DNA from: Pelagibius sp050330205
GTDB lineage: Bacteria > Pseudomonadota > Alphaproteobacteria > Kiloniellales > Kiloniellaceae
Assembly (NCBI GenBank): GCA_050330205.1
Contig: JBHJOA010000014.1
Location: 57,807-121,806, forward strand
DNA length: 64,000 bases
Reading direction: 5' to 3'
Both the position numbers and the translations under genes were made by a program. Shown piece by piece: positions 50,835 to 58,944 of this stretch. The notes under the pieces are model-generated. The model saw nothing but the letters and a program-made list of their open reading frames with translations. It was not told where the DNA came from and made no database searches. The first letter of the stretch is position 1, and every line of letters begins with the position of its first letter.

Positions 50835-51680
50835 TCAAGTTTGCACTGCCTGTTCCGCCGCCACACCCGACATGTGAACCTGGCGCTGCGGGTAGGGTAT
50901 GGTGATGTTCTCCGCGTCCATCCGGTTCTTCAGGTTCTTGGTCAGGTCGAACTTCAGGCCCCAGAAATCGGCGGCATTGCACCAGACGCGCACCGTGAAG
51001 TTCACCGAACTGTCGCCGAGGTCGGTGACCGCGGCCATCGGCGCCGGATCGGCCAGGACGCGGGAGTCCTTCTTCGCCTCGTCGACGATGGCCGCGAGCG
51101 CCTTGTCGATCTCGTCTTCGTAAGCGATGCCGAGCGCGATGTCGACCCGCCGCGTCGGATGAAACGAGTAGTTCTTGATGGCCGAGCCCCAGAGCTGCGA
51201 GTTGGGCGCGATGATCTGCACGTTGTCCGGCGTCGCCAGCTCGGTGACGAAGAGCGAAATGCCCTTCACGGTGCCGGCGAGGCCACCGCCCTCGATGTAG
51301 TCGCCGACCCTGAACGGCCGGAACAGCAGCAGCATGACGCCGGCAGCGACGTTGCTGAGGGTGCCCTGCAGCGCGAGGCCGATGGCGAGGCCGGCGGCAC
51401 CGAGCAGCGCGATCAGGCTGGTGGTCTGGACGCCGAACTGCGCCAGCACCGCGACCACGGTGAAGATGATGACCGCGTAGTAGGCGAGACTGGAGAAGAA
51501 GGCCCGCAGCGTATCGTCGACCTTCTTGAACCTGCTGAGGCCCCGGTTGACGCTGCCGCGCACCCACCCGGCCACGACGAAGCCGGCGATCAGGATGACG
51601 ATGGCGCCGATGACGCTCAGCCCGTAGCTCGTCACCAGGGCCATCACCATCGTCCAGATGTCTTCGAAGGACTGCTCCAC
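50835..51680 (-). CDS. mscS: Small-conductance mechanosensitive channel, MscS family
   Basis: This 281-residue channel has three N-terminal helices. TM3 has the Gly/Ala pattern LIALLGAAGLAIGLALQGTL, followed by SNVAAGVMLLLFRPFRVGDYIE. The beta domain carries APNSQLWGSAIKNYSFHPTRR, and an alpha/beta cytosolic cage follows. It releases solutes on hypo-osmotic shock. GTG at 51680 with GGGAGGGGAG just upstream is preferred over an upstream frame. Lies 121 bp upstream of asmA in the same direction. Confidence 0.92.
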   Translation of the reverse strand: MEQSFEDIWTMVMALVTSYGLSVIGAIVILIAGFVVAGWVRGSVNRGLSRFKKVDDTLRAFFSSLAYYAVIIFTVVAVLAQFGVQTTSLIALLGAAGLAIGLALQGTLSNVAAGVMLLLFRPFRVGDYIEGGGLAGTVKGISLFVTELATPDNVQIIAPNSQLWGSAIKNYSFHPTRRVDIALGIAYEDEIDKALAAIVDEAKKDSRVLADPAPMAAVTDLGDSSVNFTVRVWCNAADFWGLKFDLTKNLKNRMDAENITIPYPQRQVHMSGVAAEQAVQT

Positions 51681-51965
51681 TAACTCCCCTCCCTGCGGTT
51701 TCCCGCCTGCTGGCCCCCGGCAAAACATGCGCCATCGGGGCGGCGACCGCAGTTACCCTTGCCTGCGTTGCTTATTGCATCGCCATATTAAACCGCAAAC
51801 GCGCGGAAGTTTAATGGTTTGTGTAGGACTGCCTAGGAGTTTTTCCCTGAAATTCCGCGAAACTCCCCGGAAACTACAACCCGGCGTGCCCCGACGATCC
51901 AAAAACATTTCTGTGACGTCCGCAATCGGCGGTCGCTTCGAATTGGGAACGCTTTCGCAGCTGCG
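51681..51965. other. Intergenic region between mscS and cobB
   Basis: 285 bp, AT-richer than its surroundings around 51770-51830, where the mscS promoter probably lies. A 7-bp inverted repeat, ATTAAAC (51787-51793) and GTTTAAT (51809-51815), is present. No gene is seen, and nothing resembling a cobalamin riboswitch, which would in any case be on the wrong side of cobB. Confidence 0.5.
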
Positions 51966-53321
51966 TCAGTGGGAATCGCGGTCGACGAGGTGCAAGAAGG
52001 AGCCGAAGACGCTGCCCTGCCGCTGCCCGACGTCACCCAGCGGCGCGTCATCGGCGGTTGCCGCCTGGAACAGGGCCGACGCCGCCGGCCCCTCTTCCCC
52101 CAGCACCCGGGCGTAGTGGAACTCGTGGCCGCGAAAGGCGGTGCCGGCGGGCCCCAGGGGGCCGGCCGCCTGCAGCCGGGCCCGGCGATAGCCGAGATGG
52201 CGGACCGGGGCCCGGAAGGAGCTTTCCAGCGGCAGCAGACCGGCCATGGCGTGGCGCGCGCCGCCGGCATCCTCGAGGCCTTGCCCAAGCACCATGTAGC
52301 CGCCGCACTCGCCGTAGACCGCCGCCCCGCGGGCCGCGGCGGACCGCAGTCCGGCAAGGAAGCGGGCATTGGCGGCCAGTCGCCCGCCGTACAGTTCGGG
52401 GTAGCCGCCGGGCAGGTAGACCGCATCCGCCGCCGCAGCGGGCGCCTCGTCGGCCAGCGGCGAGAACGGCAGGATCTCGGCCCCGGCGCGCCGCCAGCCC
52501 TCGAGCACCAGCGGATAGGCGAAGGCGAAGGCGATGTCCTCGGCGACGGCGATGCGCTGGCCCAAGGGGGCCAAGGGCGGCGGCGGCGGCCCCGCGGCGT
52601 TCTGTGGACCCAGTGCCGCCGGCCGTGCCGCCGCCCGCAGGGCATCGCTGTCGACCGCCGCCGCGACCGCCGCGGCGGCGGTTTCCAGGAAGGACTCCAG
52701 CCCACTGTCCTCCGCCGCCTGCACTAGGCCCAGGTGGCGCGACGGGCGCGCCAGGGCCGGATCGCGCCGCAGCGCCCCGAAGACGACCACGCCGGCGGCG
52801 GCGCAGGCATCGCGCAGCAGGCTTTCGTGACGCGGACTCGCGACGTTGTTGAGGATGATGCCGGCGACGGCGACCGCTCCGTGGAAGCCGGCGAACCCCC
52901 GCGCCAGCGCGGCCACCGAGGCCCCCATGCCGGCGCAGTCGACCACCAGCACCACCGGCCAGCCGGCCAGCGCCGCCAGCTGGGCAGTGGAGCCGGCGGC
53001 CAGCCCCCGCGTGTCCGACACCGCCGCGCCGTCGAACAGGCCCATCACCCCCTCCGCGAGGATGAAGTCCGCCCCCGCCGCGGCCTGGGCGAGGGCATCG
53101 CCGAGGGTTTCCGGACGCATCGCCCAGCCGTCGAGGTTGAGGCAGGGGCGCCCGCTGGCGGCCCGGTGGAAGGCGGGATCGATGTAGTCCGGACCGACCT
53201 TGACGGAGGACACCGCGAGGCCGCGGTTGCGCAGGTGGCGCAGCAGGGCAAGGGTGAGCGTCGTCTTGCCGCTGCCCGAAGCGGGCGCCGCGACCACCAG
53301 CCCCGGCGGCGACGGGGTCAT
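51966..53321 (-). CDS. cobB: Cobyrinate a,c-diamide synthase
   Basis: This 451-residue protein has an N-terminal dethiobiotin-synthetase-like ATPase domain with the P-loop VVAAPASGSGKTT (about 8-20) and KVGPDYIDPAFHR. A C-terminal class I glutamine amidotransferase domain has its nucleophilic Cys in VYGECGGYMVLG, and RGHEFHYARV near the end. It amidates side chains a and c of the corrin ring. CobB and CbiA cannot be told apart here. ATG at 53321 overlaps the cobA stop (ATGA). Confidence 0.95.
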   Translation of the reverse strand: MTPSPPGLVVAAPASGSGKTTLTLALLRHLRNRGLAVSSVKVGPDYIDPAFHRAASGRPCLNLDGWAMRPETLGDALAQAAAGADFILAEGVMGLFDGAAVSDTRGLAAGSTAQLAALAGWPVVLVVDCAGMGASVAALARGFAGFHGAVAVAGIILNNVASPRHESLLRDACAAAGVVVFGALRRDPALARPSRHLGLVQAAEDSGLESFLETAAAAVAAAVDSDALRAAARPAALGPQNAAGPPPPPLAPLGQRIAVAEDIAFAFAYPLVLEGWRRAGAEILPFSPLADEAPAAAADAVYLPGGYPELYGGRLAANARFLAGLRSAAARGAAVYGECGGYMVLGQGLEDAGGARHAMAGLLPLESSFRAPVRHLGYRRARLQAAGPLGPAGTAFRGHEFHYARVLGEEGPAASALFQAATADDAPLGDVGQRQGSVFGSFLHLVDRDSH

Positions 53322-54157
53322 CCCGTCTCGCGCCGCCGCGAGACGCCGAGCGGACTGGGGTCGAGGACGCGGCCTTCGGCGGCGCCCTGCCAGTCGAGGC
53401 CCGCACGCAGGCGCACCACCTCGCCGACCACGACGATGCAGGGCGGCTCGATCCCGGCGGCGGCGATCTCCCCGGCACAGCGCCCGAGGGTGGTCTCGAG
53501 GATGACCTGCTCCGGCAGGGTCGCCTGGCTGACCACGGCGACCGGCTCGGCGGCGGCACGTCCGTGCGACATCAGCGCATCGGCGATGGCGGCGATGTGC
53601 TTCAGGGCCATGTAGAGCACGATGACAGGCGCACCCTTGGCCAGCGCCGCCCAGTCGATGCCGTCGGGGACCGCGCCGCCGACGCCGTGGCCGGTGACAA
53701 AGGTGACTGTCGAGTTGGTGTCGCGGTGGGTCACCGGAATACCGGCATAGGCGAGCCCGCCGATGCCCGCCGAGATGCCGGGAATGATGCGAAACAGCAC
53801 GCCGGCGGCGACCAGCGCCAGGGCCTCCTCGCCGCCGCGGCCGAACACGAAGGGATCGCCGCCCTTGAGGCGCAGCACCCGCTTGCCCGCCTTGGCCAGC
53901 CGCACCAGGCGCTGGGAAATGTCGGCCTGCACCGGCGAGGGCTTGCCGCCGCGCTTGCCGGCGTAGATGCGTTCGCAATCCGGCCCCGCCAGGTCGAGGA
54001 TGGCGCTGCCGACCAGGGCATCGTAGACCACGACGTCGGCCTGTTTCAGGCCATTGAGGGCGTGCAGGGTCAGGAGCCCCGGGTCGCCCGGGCCGGCGCC
54101 GACCAGCCACACGCTTCCGGCCTCGAAGGTCGGCAGGGAAAGATCGTCTGCTTCCAT
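53318..54157 (-). CDS. cobA: Uroporphyrinogen-III C-methyltransferase (SUMT)
   Basis: This 279-residue SAM-dependent methyltransferase makes precorrin-2 from uroporphyrinogen III, the first committed step. Motifs: VWLVGAGPGDPGLLTLHAL (about 16-34), YAGKRGGKPSP, VLRLKGGDPFVFGRGGEE (about 95-112) and PGISAGIGGLAYAGIPVTHR. No CysG-type N-terminal dehydrogenase/ferrochelatase is fused, so it is a stand-alone CobA. It can also feed siroheme. Divergent from cbiD with 70 bp between. Confidence 0.95.
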   Translation of the reverse strand: MEADDLSLPTFEAGSVWLVGAGPGDPGLLTLHALNGLKQADVVVYDALVGSAILDLAGPDCERIYAGKRGGKPSPVQADISQRLVRLAKAGKRVLRLKGGDPFVFGRGGEEALALVAAGVLFRIIPGISAGIGGLAYAGIPVTHRDTNSTVTFVTGHGVGGAVPDGIDWAALAKGAPVIVLYMALKHIAAIADALMSHGRAAAEPVAVVSQATLPEQVILETTLGRCAGEIAAAGIEPPCIVVVGEVVRLRAGLDWQGAAEGRVLDPSPLGVSRRRETG

Positions 54158-54227
54158 GGAAATCAGCCTAGACGCGGACGCCCGGCCGTCCTAGTCAGTG
54201 AAAAGCCTGAACTTGTAGAATAGCGAC

Positions 54228-55322
54228 ATGACCCGCAAACCGGAAGGCGCGTTGCGGCGCGGCTGGACCACGGGAGCCTGCGCCACGGCGGCGACCAAGG
54301 CCGCCTATACGGCGCTGCTCACCGGCCGTTTCCCCGACCCCGTCAGCATCGTCCTGCCGAAGGGCGAGCGGCCGGCCTTTGCCCTGGCGCGGGAGTCGCT
54401 GTCGCCAAGCGAAGCCAGCGCCGCCATCGTCAAGGATGCCGGCGACGACCCGGACGTCACCCACCTGGCCACGGTGCAAGCGACCCTGCGGCCGGGGGCG
54501 CCGGGCAGCGGCGTCGTCTTCAAGGCCGGCCCGGGCGTCGGCACGGTAACCAAGGCCGGCCTGCCGCTGCCGGTCGGCGAGCCGGCGATCAACCCGGTGC
54601 CACGGCAGATGATGCGCGAGGTGGTGGCCGAGGTGGCCGCCCGGCACGGCGCCGCCGGCGACGTAGAGATCGAGATTGCCGTCGACGACGGCGAGGCACT
54701 GGCCCGCCAGACCTGGAACCCGCGGCTCGGCATCCTCGGCGGCCTCTCCATCCTCGGCACCACCGGCGTGGTGGTGCCCTTCTCCTGTTCGGCCTGGATC
54801 CACTCCATCCATCGCGGCATCGACGTGGCGCGTGCGGAAGGACTGGCACATGCCGCCGCCTGTACCGGCTCGACCTCCGAAGCGGCGGTTCAGCGTCTCT
54901 ACGGGCTGCCGGAGACGGCGCTACTGGACATGGGCGACTTCGCCGGCGGCCTGCTGAAATACCTGCGCCGCCATCCCCTGCCCCGCCTGACGATCGCGGG
55001 TGGCTTCGGCAAGCTCTGCAAGCTGGCCGCCGGGCACCTCGACCTGCATTCGGGCAGGAGCCAGGTGGACTTCGACCTGCTGGCGGAGGCTCTCGCCGGG
55101 CTCGGCGCCGAGGCCGCGCTGGTGGCGCAGGCGCGCGGCGCCAACACCGCCAAGGAGGTGCTCGACCTCGCGTCGGCGGCCGGCCTGCCGCTCGCCGACG
55201 CGGTGGCGGTACGCGCCCGCGAAACAGCCCTCGGCCTGCTCGACGGCGCGACCGAGGTGGAAGTGCTGATCATCGACCGCGCCGGCAACCTCGCCGGCAA
55301 GGCGGCGGGGTGGCGGCCATGA
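54228..55322 (+). CDS. cbiD: Cobalt-precorrin-5B C1-methyltransferase
   Basis: This 364-residue enzyme is recognised by the N-terminal LRRGWTTGACATAATKAA (about 6-23), followed by GPGVGTVTKAGLPLPVGEPAINP (about 104-126) and NPRLGILGGLSILGTTGVV. CbiD methylates C1 in the anaerobic (cobalt-early) route. In the aerobic route CobF does this on a different intermediate, and CobF is unrelated. Stop overlaps the cobK start (ATGA). Confidence 0.95.
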   Translation: MTRKPEGALRRGWTTGACATAATKAAYTALLTGRFPDPVSIVLPKGERPAFALARESLSPSEASAAIVKDAGDDPDVTHLATVQATLRPGAPGSGVVFKAGPGVGTVTKAGLPLPVGEPAINPVPRQMMREVVAEVAARHGAAGDVEIEIAVDDGEALARQTWNPRLGILGGLSILGTTGVVVPFSCSAWIHSIHRGIDVARAEGLAHAAACTGSTSEAAVQRLYGLPETALLDMGDFAGGLLKYLRRHPLPRLTIAGGFGKLCKLAAGHLDLHSGRSQVDFDLLAEALAGLGAEAALVAQARGANTAKEVLDLASAAGLPLADAVAVRARETALGLLDGATEVEVLIIDRAGNLAGKAAGWRP

Positions 55323-56083
55323 GCGAGGCGCGGACCGCCCGGCGTAAGCGCATCCTGCTGCTCGGCGGCACCGGAGATTCCCGGGCGCTTGCCGAGCGCC
55401 TCGCCGGGCGCCGGGACGTGGAGGTCATCTCCTCGCTCGCCGGCCGCACCGAGCAGCCGGCGACGATCCCGGGCGGCCTGCGCATCGGCGGCTTCGGCGG
55501 GGTCGACGCGCTGGCCGACTACCTGACGCAGACGGGCATCGACCTGGTGGTCGACGCCACCCATCCCTACGCCGCCCGCATCTCGGCCAACGCCGAGGCC
55601 GCCTGCCGCAAGACCGCCACGCCGCGGCTGCTGCTCAGCCGTCCGCCGTGGCAGGAAGTCGCCGGCGACCGCTGGATCCGCGTGCCCGACGCCGCGGCGG
55701 CGGCGGCGGCGCTTCCGGGTCTCGCCTCCCGCGTCTTCCTCGCCGTCGGCCGCGGCGAGCTTGAGGCCTTCGCCGGCCTGCCGCGCATCTGGTTCCTGGT
55801 GCGCACGGTGGACGCGCCGCGCGAAAAGCTGCCGCTGGAGACCTGCGAGGTGGTGCTGGGCCGGGGGCCCTTCGAGGAAAGCGGCGAGCGCGCGCTGTTT
55901 CTCCTCCATGGTATCCAGGCCCTGGTCACCAAGAACTCCGGCGGCGAGGCGACCTACGCCAAGATCGCCGTGGCCCGCGAACTGGGCCTGCCGGTGGTCA
56001 TGATCGAGCGCCCGCCGCATAGCGAGCAGGAAACCGCAGGCTCGATCGCCGAGGCGATCGAGTGGATCGACACGCAGCTCTAG
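55319..56083 (+). CDS. cobK: Precorrin-6A (or cobalt-precorrin-6A) reductase
   Basis: This 254-residue NADPH-dependent reductase has the N-terminal nucleotide site ILLLGGTGDSRALAERLAG, then GGVDALADYL, VDATHPYAARISANA and the C-terminal SGGEATYAKIAVARELGLPVVMIERP. It reduces precorrin-6A to 6B. CobK and CbiJ are one family, so metallation state of the substrate is not decided by this gene. Start at 55319 overlaps cbiD; GTG at 55310 is an alternative. Confidence 0.93.
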   Translation: MSEARTARRKRILLLGGTGDSRALAERLAGRRDVEVISSLAGRTEQPATIPGGLRIGGFGGVDALADYLTQTGIDLVVDATHPYAARISANAEAACRKTATPRLLLSRPPWQEVAGDRWIRVPDAAAAAAALPGLASRVFLAVGRGELEAFAGLPRIWFLVRTVDAPREKLPLETCEVVLGRGPFEESGERALFLLHGIQALVTKNSGGEATYAKIAVARELGLPVVMIERPPHSEQETAGSIAEAIEWIDTQL

Positions 56084-56101
56084 CCGGAGCCAGCCCCGGG
56101 C

Positions 56102-56578
56102 TCAGGCGACCTTTTCGATATCGAGATATCGCACACCCTGCGGCGTCTCGACCTCGACGCCGTCGCCGGCCGCCTTGCCCATGAGGGCGCGGGCCACCGG
56201 CGAACCGATAGATATCTCGCCGCGCTGCAAATCGGCCTCGTCGTAGCCGACGATGCGGACCTCGTGAGAGTGATCCTCCTCGTCGACGTAGGTCACCCGG
56301 GAGCCGAAGCGCACCCGTCCCTGCATGTTCTGATGCTCCGAGCGCACAACAGTTGCGTTTTCCAGGCGGCGTGACAGCCAGCTGCAGCGACGGTCGATCT
56401 GGCGAAGACGCTGCTTGTTGTAGATGTAATCGCCGTTCTCGCTGCGATCTCCGTTGCCGGCGGCCCAGGCGACGATGGCGCAGACCTCGTGACGCTCTTC
56501 CTGCAGCTTCCTCAGTTCCTCCCGGAAACGGGCAAATCCCTCGGGGGTAATCAGGGTACGGATGTCCTCGGTCAACAT
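56102..56578 (-). CDS. greB: Transcription elongation factor GreB
   Basis: This 158-residue protein has an N-terminal coiled coil (residues 1-78) with ITPEGFARFREELRKLQEERHEV, WAAGNGDRSENGDYIYNKQRLRQIDRR (acidic tip residues), and a C-terminal FKBP-like domain with EISIGSPVARALMGKAAGDGVEV. NGDRSENxDYIY with the following KxRLRxIDRR is GreB-like and not GreA-like. It stimulates transcript cleavage in backtracked polymerase. It interrupts the cobalamin genes. Confidence 0.93.
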   Translation of the reverse strand: MLTEDIRTLITPEGFARFREELRKLQEERHEVCAIVAWAAGNGDRSENGDYIYNKQRLRQIDRRCSWLSRRLENATVVRSEHQNMQGRVRFGSRVTYVDEEDHSHEVRIVGYDEADLQRGEISIGSPVARALMGKAAGDGVEVETPQGVRYLDIEKVA

Positions 56579-56594
56579 GGTCCGGGCCTGACGG

Positions 56595-57038
56595 TCAGGC
56601 TGTTTCCAGCTGCGACGTGCAGTGCGGGCAGCGGGTCGCCTTGAGCGGAATCGTGGTGGCGCAGAACGGGCAGGACTTCTCCGACGGGGCCGGCGGCGGC
56701 GCCTCCTCCTTGCGCTTCAGATTGTTGACCGCCTTGACCACCAGGAAAATCGCAAAGGCGATGATCATAAAATCGATCACCGTGTTGATGAACAGCCCAA
56801 CGTTCCAGGTCGCCGCACCGGCCGCCTTGGCCGCTTCCAGCGAGGCGTAGTCACCGCCACTGAGCACAACGAAGATGTTCGTGAAATCGACGCCGCCGAG
56901 CAAAAGGCCGATGGGCGGCATCAAAATATCGGACACAAACGACGTCACGATCTTGCCGAAGGCGGCACCGATGACGATACCAATCGCCATGTCGAGGACA
57001 TTGCCCCGCATGGCGAACTCTTTGAATTCCTTCAACAT
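56595..57038 (-). CDS. mscL: Large-conductance mechanosensitive channel with C-terminal zinc ribbon
   Basis: This 147-residue protein has the MscL signature FAMRGNVLDMAIGIVIGAAFGKIVTSFVSDILMPPIG (about 8-44, TM1). TM2 is about 72-100 (NVGLFINTVIDFMIIAFAIF). The C-terminal 27 residues hold two CPxC pairs (SCPFCATTIPLKATRCPHC) predicted to bind zinc, absent in E. coli MscL. ATG at 57038 is the family start. Lies 16 bp upstream of greB in the same direction. Confidence 0.93.
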   Translation of the reverse strand: MLKEFKEFAMRGNVLDMAIGIVIGAAFGKIVTSFVSDILMPPIGLLLGGVDFTNIFVVLSGGDYASLEAAKAAGAATWNVGLFINTVIDFMIIAFAIFLVVKAVNNLKRKEEAPPPAPSEKSCPFCATTIPLKATRCPHCTSQLETA

Positions 57039-57287
57039 ATGCGTTCCCCAAGGATTGAGTCGACCATTCCCCAAGCCTGCTCCGTCATGAACCGGGAGCA
57101 GCAGCGGCAATCGCGAAGATTAGGTCGATCGGCTGGCAAGCGGAAGCGGCATTACGGACAGGCGGCTACACCGCGCCGCAGGCCCGGATTCTCCCTGGTT
57201 GAGTTGCGAAATCAGATGCGCCAGTATTCTTCGGTTGAGCCGATGACAAGCGCTCACAACAACAAGAACCGGCGGGAGGGAAAAGGG

Positions 57288-57599
57288 ATGCAACGTATTC
57301 GTTTCGGCATGGCGGCACTCGCCTTGGGAGCGCTAGCTGCCTGGAGCACCACGGCCGCGCAGGCCGATGAGCGCCGCGGCGCCATTCTCGCCAACACCTG
57401 CTTTTCCTGTCACGGCACCGACGGGCACAGCGCCGGCGCCATGCCCTCGATCGACGGCAAGTCGGCCAGCTACATCAGCGATACCCTGATGCGCTTCCGC
57501 GACGGCAGCAAGCCGTCGACGGTGATGGCGCGCATCGCCAAGGGCTTTACCGACGAGGAAATCGAGGCCCTGGCCGGCTACTTCAGCGGCCAGAATTGA
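57288..57599 (+). CDS. fccA: Mono-heme cytochrome c subunit of sulfide dehydrogenase
   Basis: This 103-residue protein has a signal peptide (1-26, ending AAQADE). One heme c site is NTCFSCHGTDG (Cys38, Cys41, His42), with a probable Met ligand in AGAMPSIDG, and it ends TDEEIEALAGYFSGQN. It resembles the small single-heme FccA/SoxE-type partners. Paired with the flavoprotein 13 bp downstream it should carry electrons from sulfide oxidation. GGGAGG precedes the ATG. Confidence 0.9.
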   Translation: MQRIRFGMAALALGALAAWSTTAAQADERRGAILANTCFSCHGTDGHSAGAMPSIDGKSASYISDTLMRFRDGSKPSTVMARIAKGFTDEEIEALAGYFSGQN

Positions 57600-57612
57600 G
57601 GGGAGCGGGACC

Positions 57613-58887
57613 ATGACCAGGATGAACCGACGCAGCTTCAACCGGCTGCTCGCCGCATCGACGGCGACCTTCACGCTCGCCGCGCCCTTCGTCGCCAGAG
57701 GCGCCAACGCCAGGGTGGCAGTCGTCGGCGGCGGCTTCGGCGGCGCCACCGCGGCCAAGTACCTGCGCCGTTTCGACAGCGGCCTCGACGTCACGCTGAT
57801 CGAACCGAACGAGACCTTCGTCACCTGTCCCTTCAGCAACACGGTGATCGGCGGGTTCAACGACATGTCGCGCATCACCCACAGCTACGACGGCCTGCGC
57901 GGCCACGGCGTCAACGTCGTGCATGACATGGCAACGGCCGTCGATGCGGAGCGGCGCGAAGTCCGGCTGGCCGGCGGGTCGACGATACCCTACGACAAAC
58001 TGATCGTTTCGCCCGGTATCGACTTCAGGTGGGGCGTCATCGAAGGCGCGGAGGAATCCGCCGCCGAAACCATACCGCACGCCTGGAAGGCGGGTCCGCA
58101 GACCATGCTGCTGCGCCGCCAGCTCGAAGCCATGCCGGACGGCGGCGTCTTCGTGATCTCGCCGCCTGACAACCCGTTCCGCTGCCCGCCGGGCCCGGGC
58201 GAGCGCATCAGCCTTGTCGCCCACTACTTCAAGACCCACAAGCCGCGGTCCAAGATCATCGCCCTCGACCCTAAGAAGGGCTTCTCCAAGGAGGGATTGT
58301 TCAAACAGGCCTGGGAGGCCCTCTATCCCGGGATGATCGAATACCGCAACCTGGAGAACGACGGCCGGGTGGTGCGGGTCGACGCGGCGAACTTGACGCT
58401 GCACACCGATTTCGGCGAGGTGACGGGCGACGTCGTCAACTTCATCCCTCCACAGCAGGCCGGCCAGATCGCGCAGGATGCCGGACTTGCCGACAACACT
58501 GGCTGGTGCCCGGTCGAACAGCTGACCTTCGCCTCGACCCTGGTCCCCGATGCCCACGTCATCGGCGATGCGTCACTCGCGGCGCCGATGCCCAAGTCCG
58601 GATTCTCGGCCAGTACCCAGGCCAAGGTCTGCGCCGCGGCCATCGTCGCGACCTTGAACGGCCAGGAGCCCTCGGCGCCGAAGTTCGTCAACACCTGCTA
58701 CAGTCTGGCGGCGCCGGACTACGGCATCTCGGTGGCGGGAGTCTATGACTATCGCGACGGCAAGATCATCGAGATCGAGGGCGCCGGCGGCCTCAGCCCT
58801 TCCGATGGCGATGCCGCCTTCCGCCAGCAGGAAGCCGACTACGCCAACGGCTGGTACGACAGCATCACGCAGGACATCTTCGCGTAG
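57613..58887 (+). CDS. fccB: Flavocytochrome c sulfide dehydrogenase, flavoprotein subunit (FccB/SoxF)
   Basis: This 424-residue protein has a Tat signal (MNRRSFNRLLAASTATFTLA) and the FAD dinucleotide fold ARVAVVGGGFGGATAAKYLRR (about 33-53). Three Cys are placed as in characterised FCSD: in FVTCPFSN (covalent FAD attachment), FRCPPGPGER and VNTCYSL (redox disulfide). The C-terminus NGWYDSITQDIF fits the FCSD-flavin-binding C-terminal domain. It oxidises sulfide to sulfur in the periplasm and reduces FccA. ATG 57613; a second ATG at 57622 is possible. Confidence 0.93.
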   Translation: MTRMNRRSFNRLLAASTATFTLAAPFVARGANARVAVVGGGFGGATAAKYLRRFDSGLDVTLIEPNETFVTCPFSNTVIGGFNDMSRITHSYDGLRGHGVNVVHDMATAVDAERREVRLAGGSTIPYDKLIVSPGIDFRWGVIEGAEESAAETIPHAWKAGPQTMLLRRQLEAMPDGGVFVISPPDNPFRCPPGPGERISLVAHYFKTHKPRSKIIALDPKKGFSKEGLFKQAWEALYPGMIEYRNLENDGRVVRVDAANLTLHTDFGEVTGDVVNFIPPQQAGQIAQDAGLADNTGWCPVEQLTFASTLVPDAHVIGDASLAAPMPKSGFSASTQAKVCAAAIVATLNGQEPSAPKFVNTCYSLAAPDYGISVAGVYDYRDGKIIEIEGAGGLSPSDGDAAFRQQEADYANGWYDSITQDIFA

Positions 58888-58919
58888 GGTCCGCTGGAGC
58901 CAGTCGAGAGAGGACGATA

Positions 58920-58944
58920 GCCGGCGGCGCGTTCAGCCGCCGGC
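58920..58944. terminator. G+C-rich hairpin between fccB and the MBL-fold gene
   Basis: GCCGGCGGC (58920-58928) pairs perfectly with GCCGCCGGC (58936-58944), 7-nt loop. It sits 33 nt after the fccB stop and its loop contains the stop codon of the convergent MBL-fold gene. No U-run in either direction; partly explained by its coding content. Confidence 0.4.

Noticed and set aside
54158..54227. Cobalamin riboswitch between cobA and cbiD
   Set aside because: Only 70 bp, without the B12-box pattern.
56087..56103. Terminator between cobK and greB
   Set aside because: Only a 5-bp stem (GAGCC/GGCTC) and no U-run.
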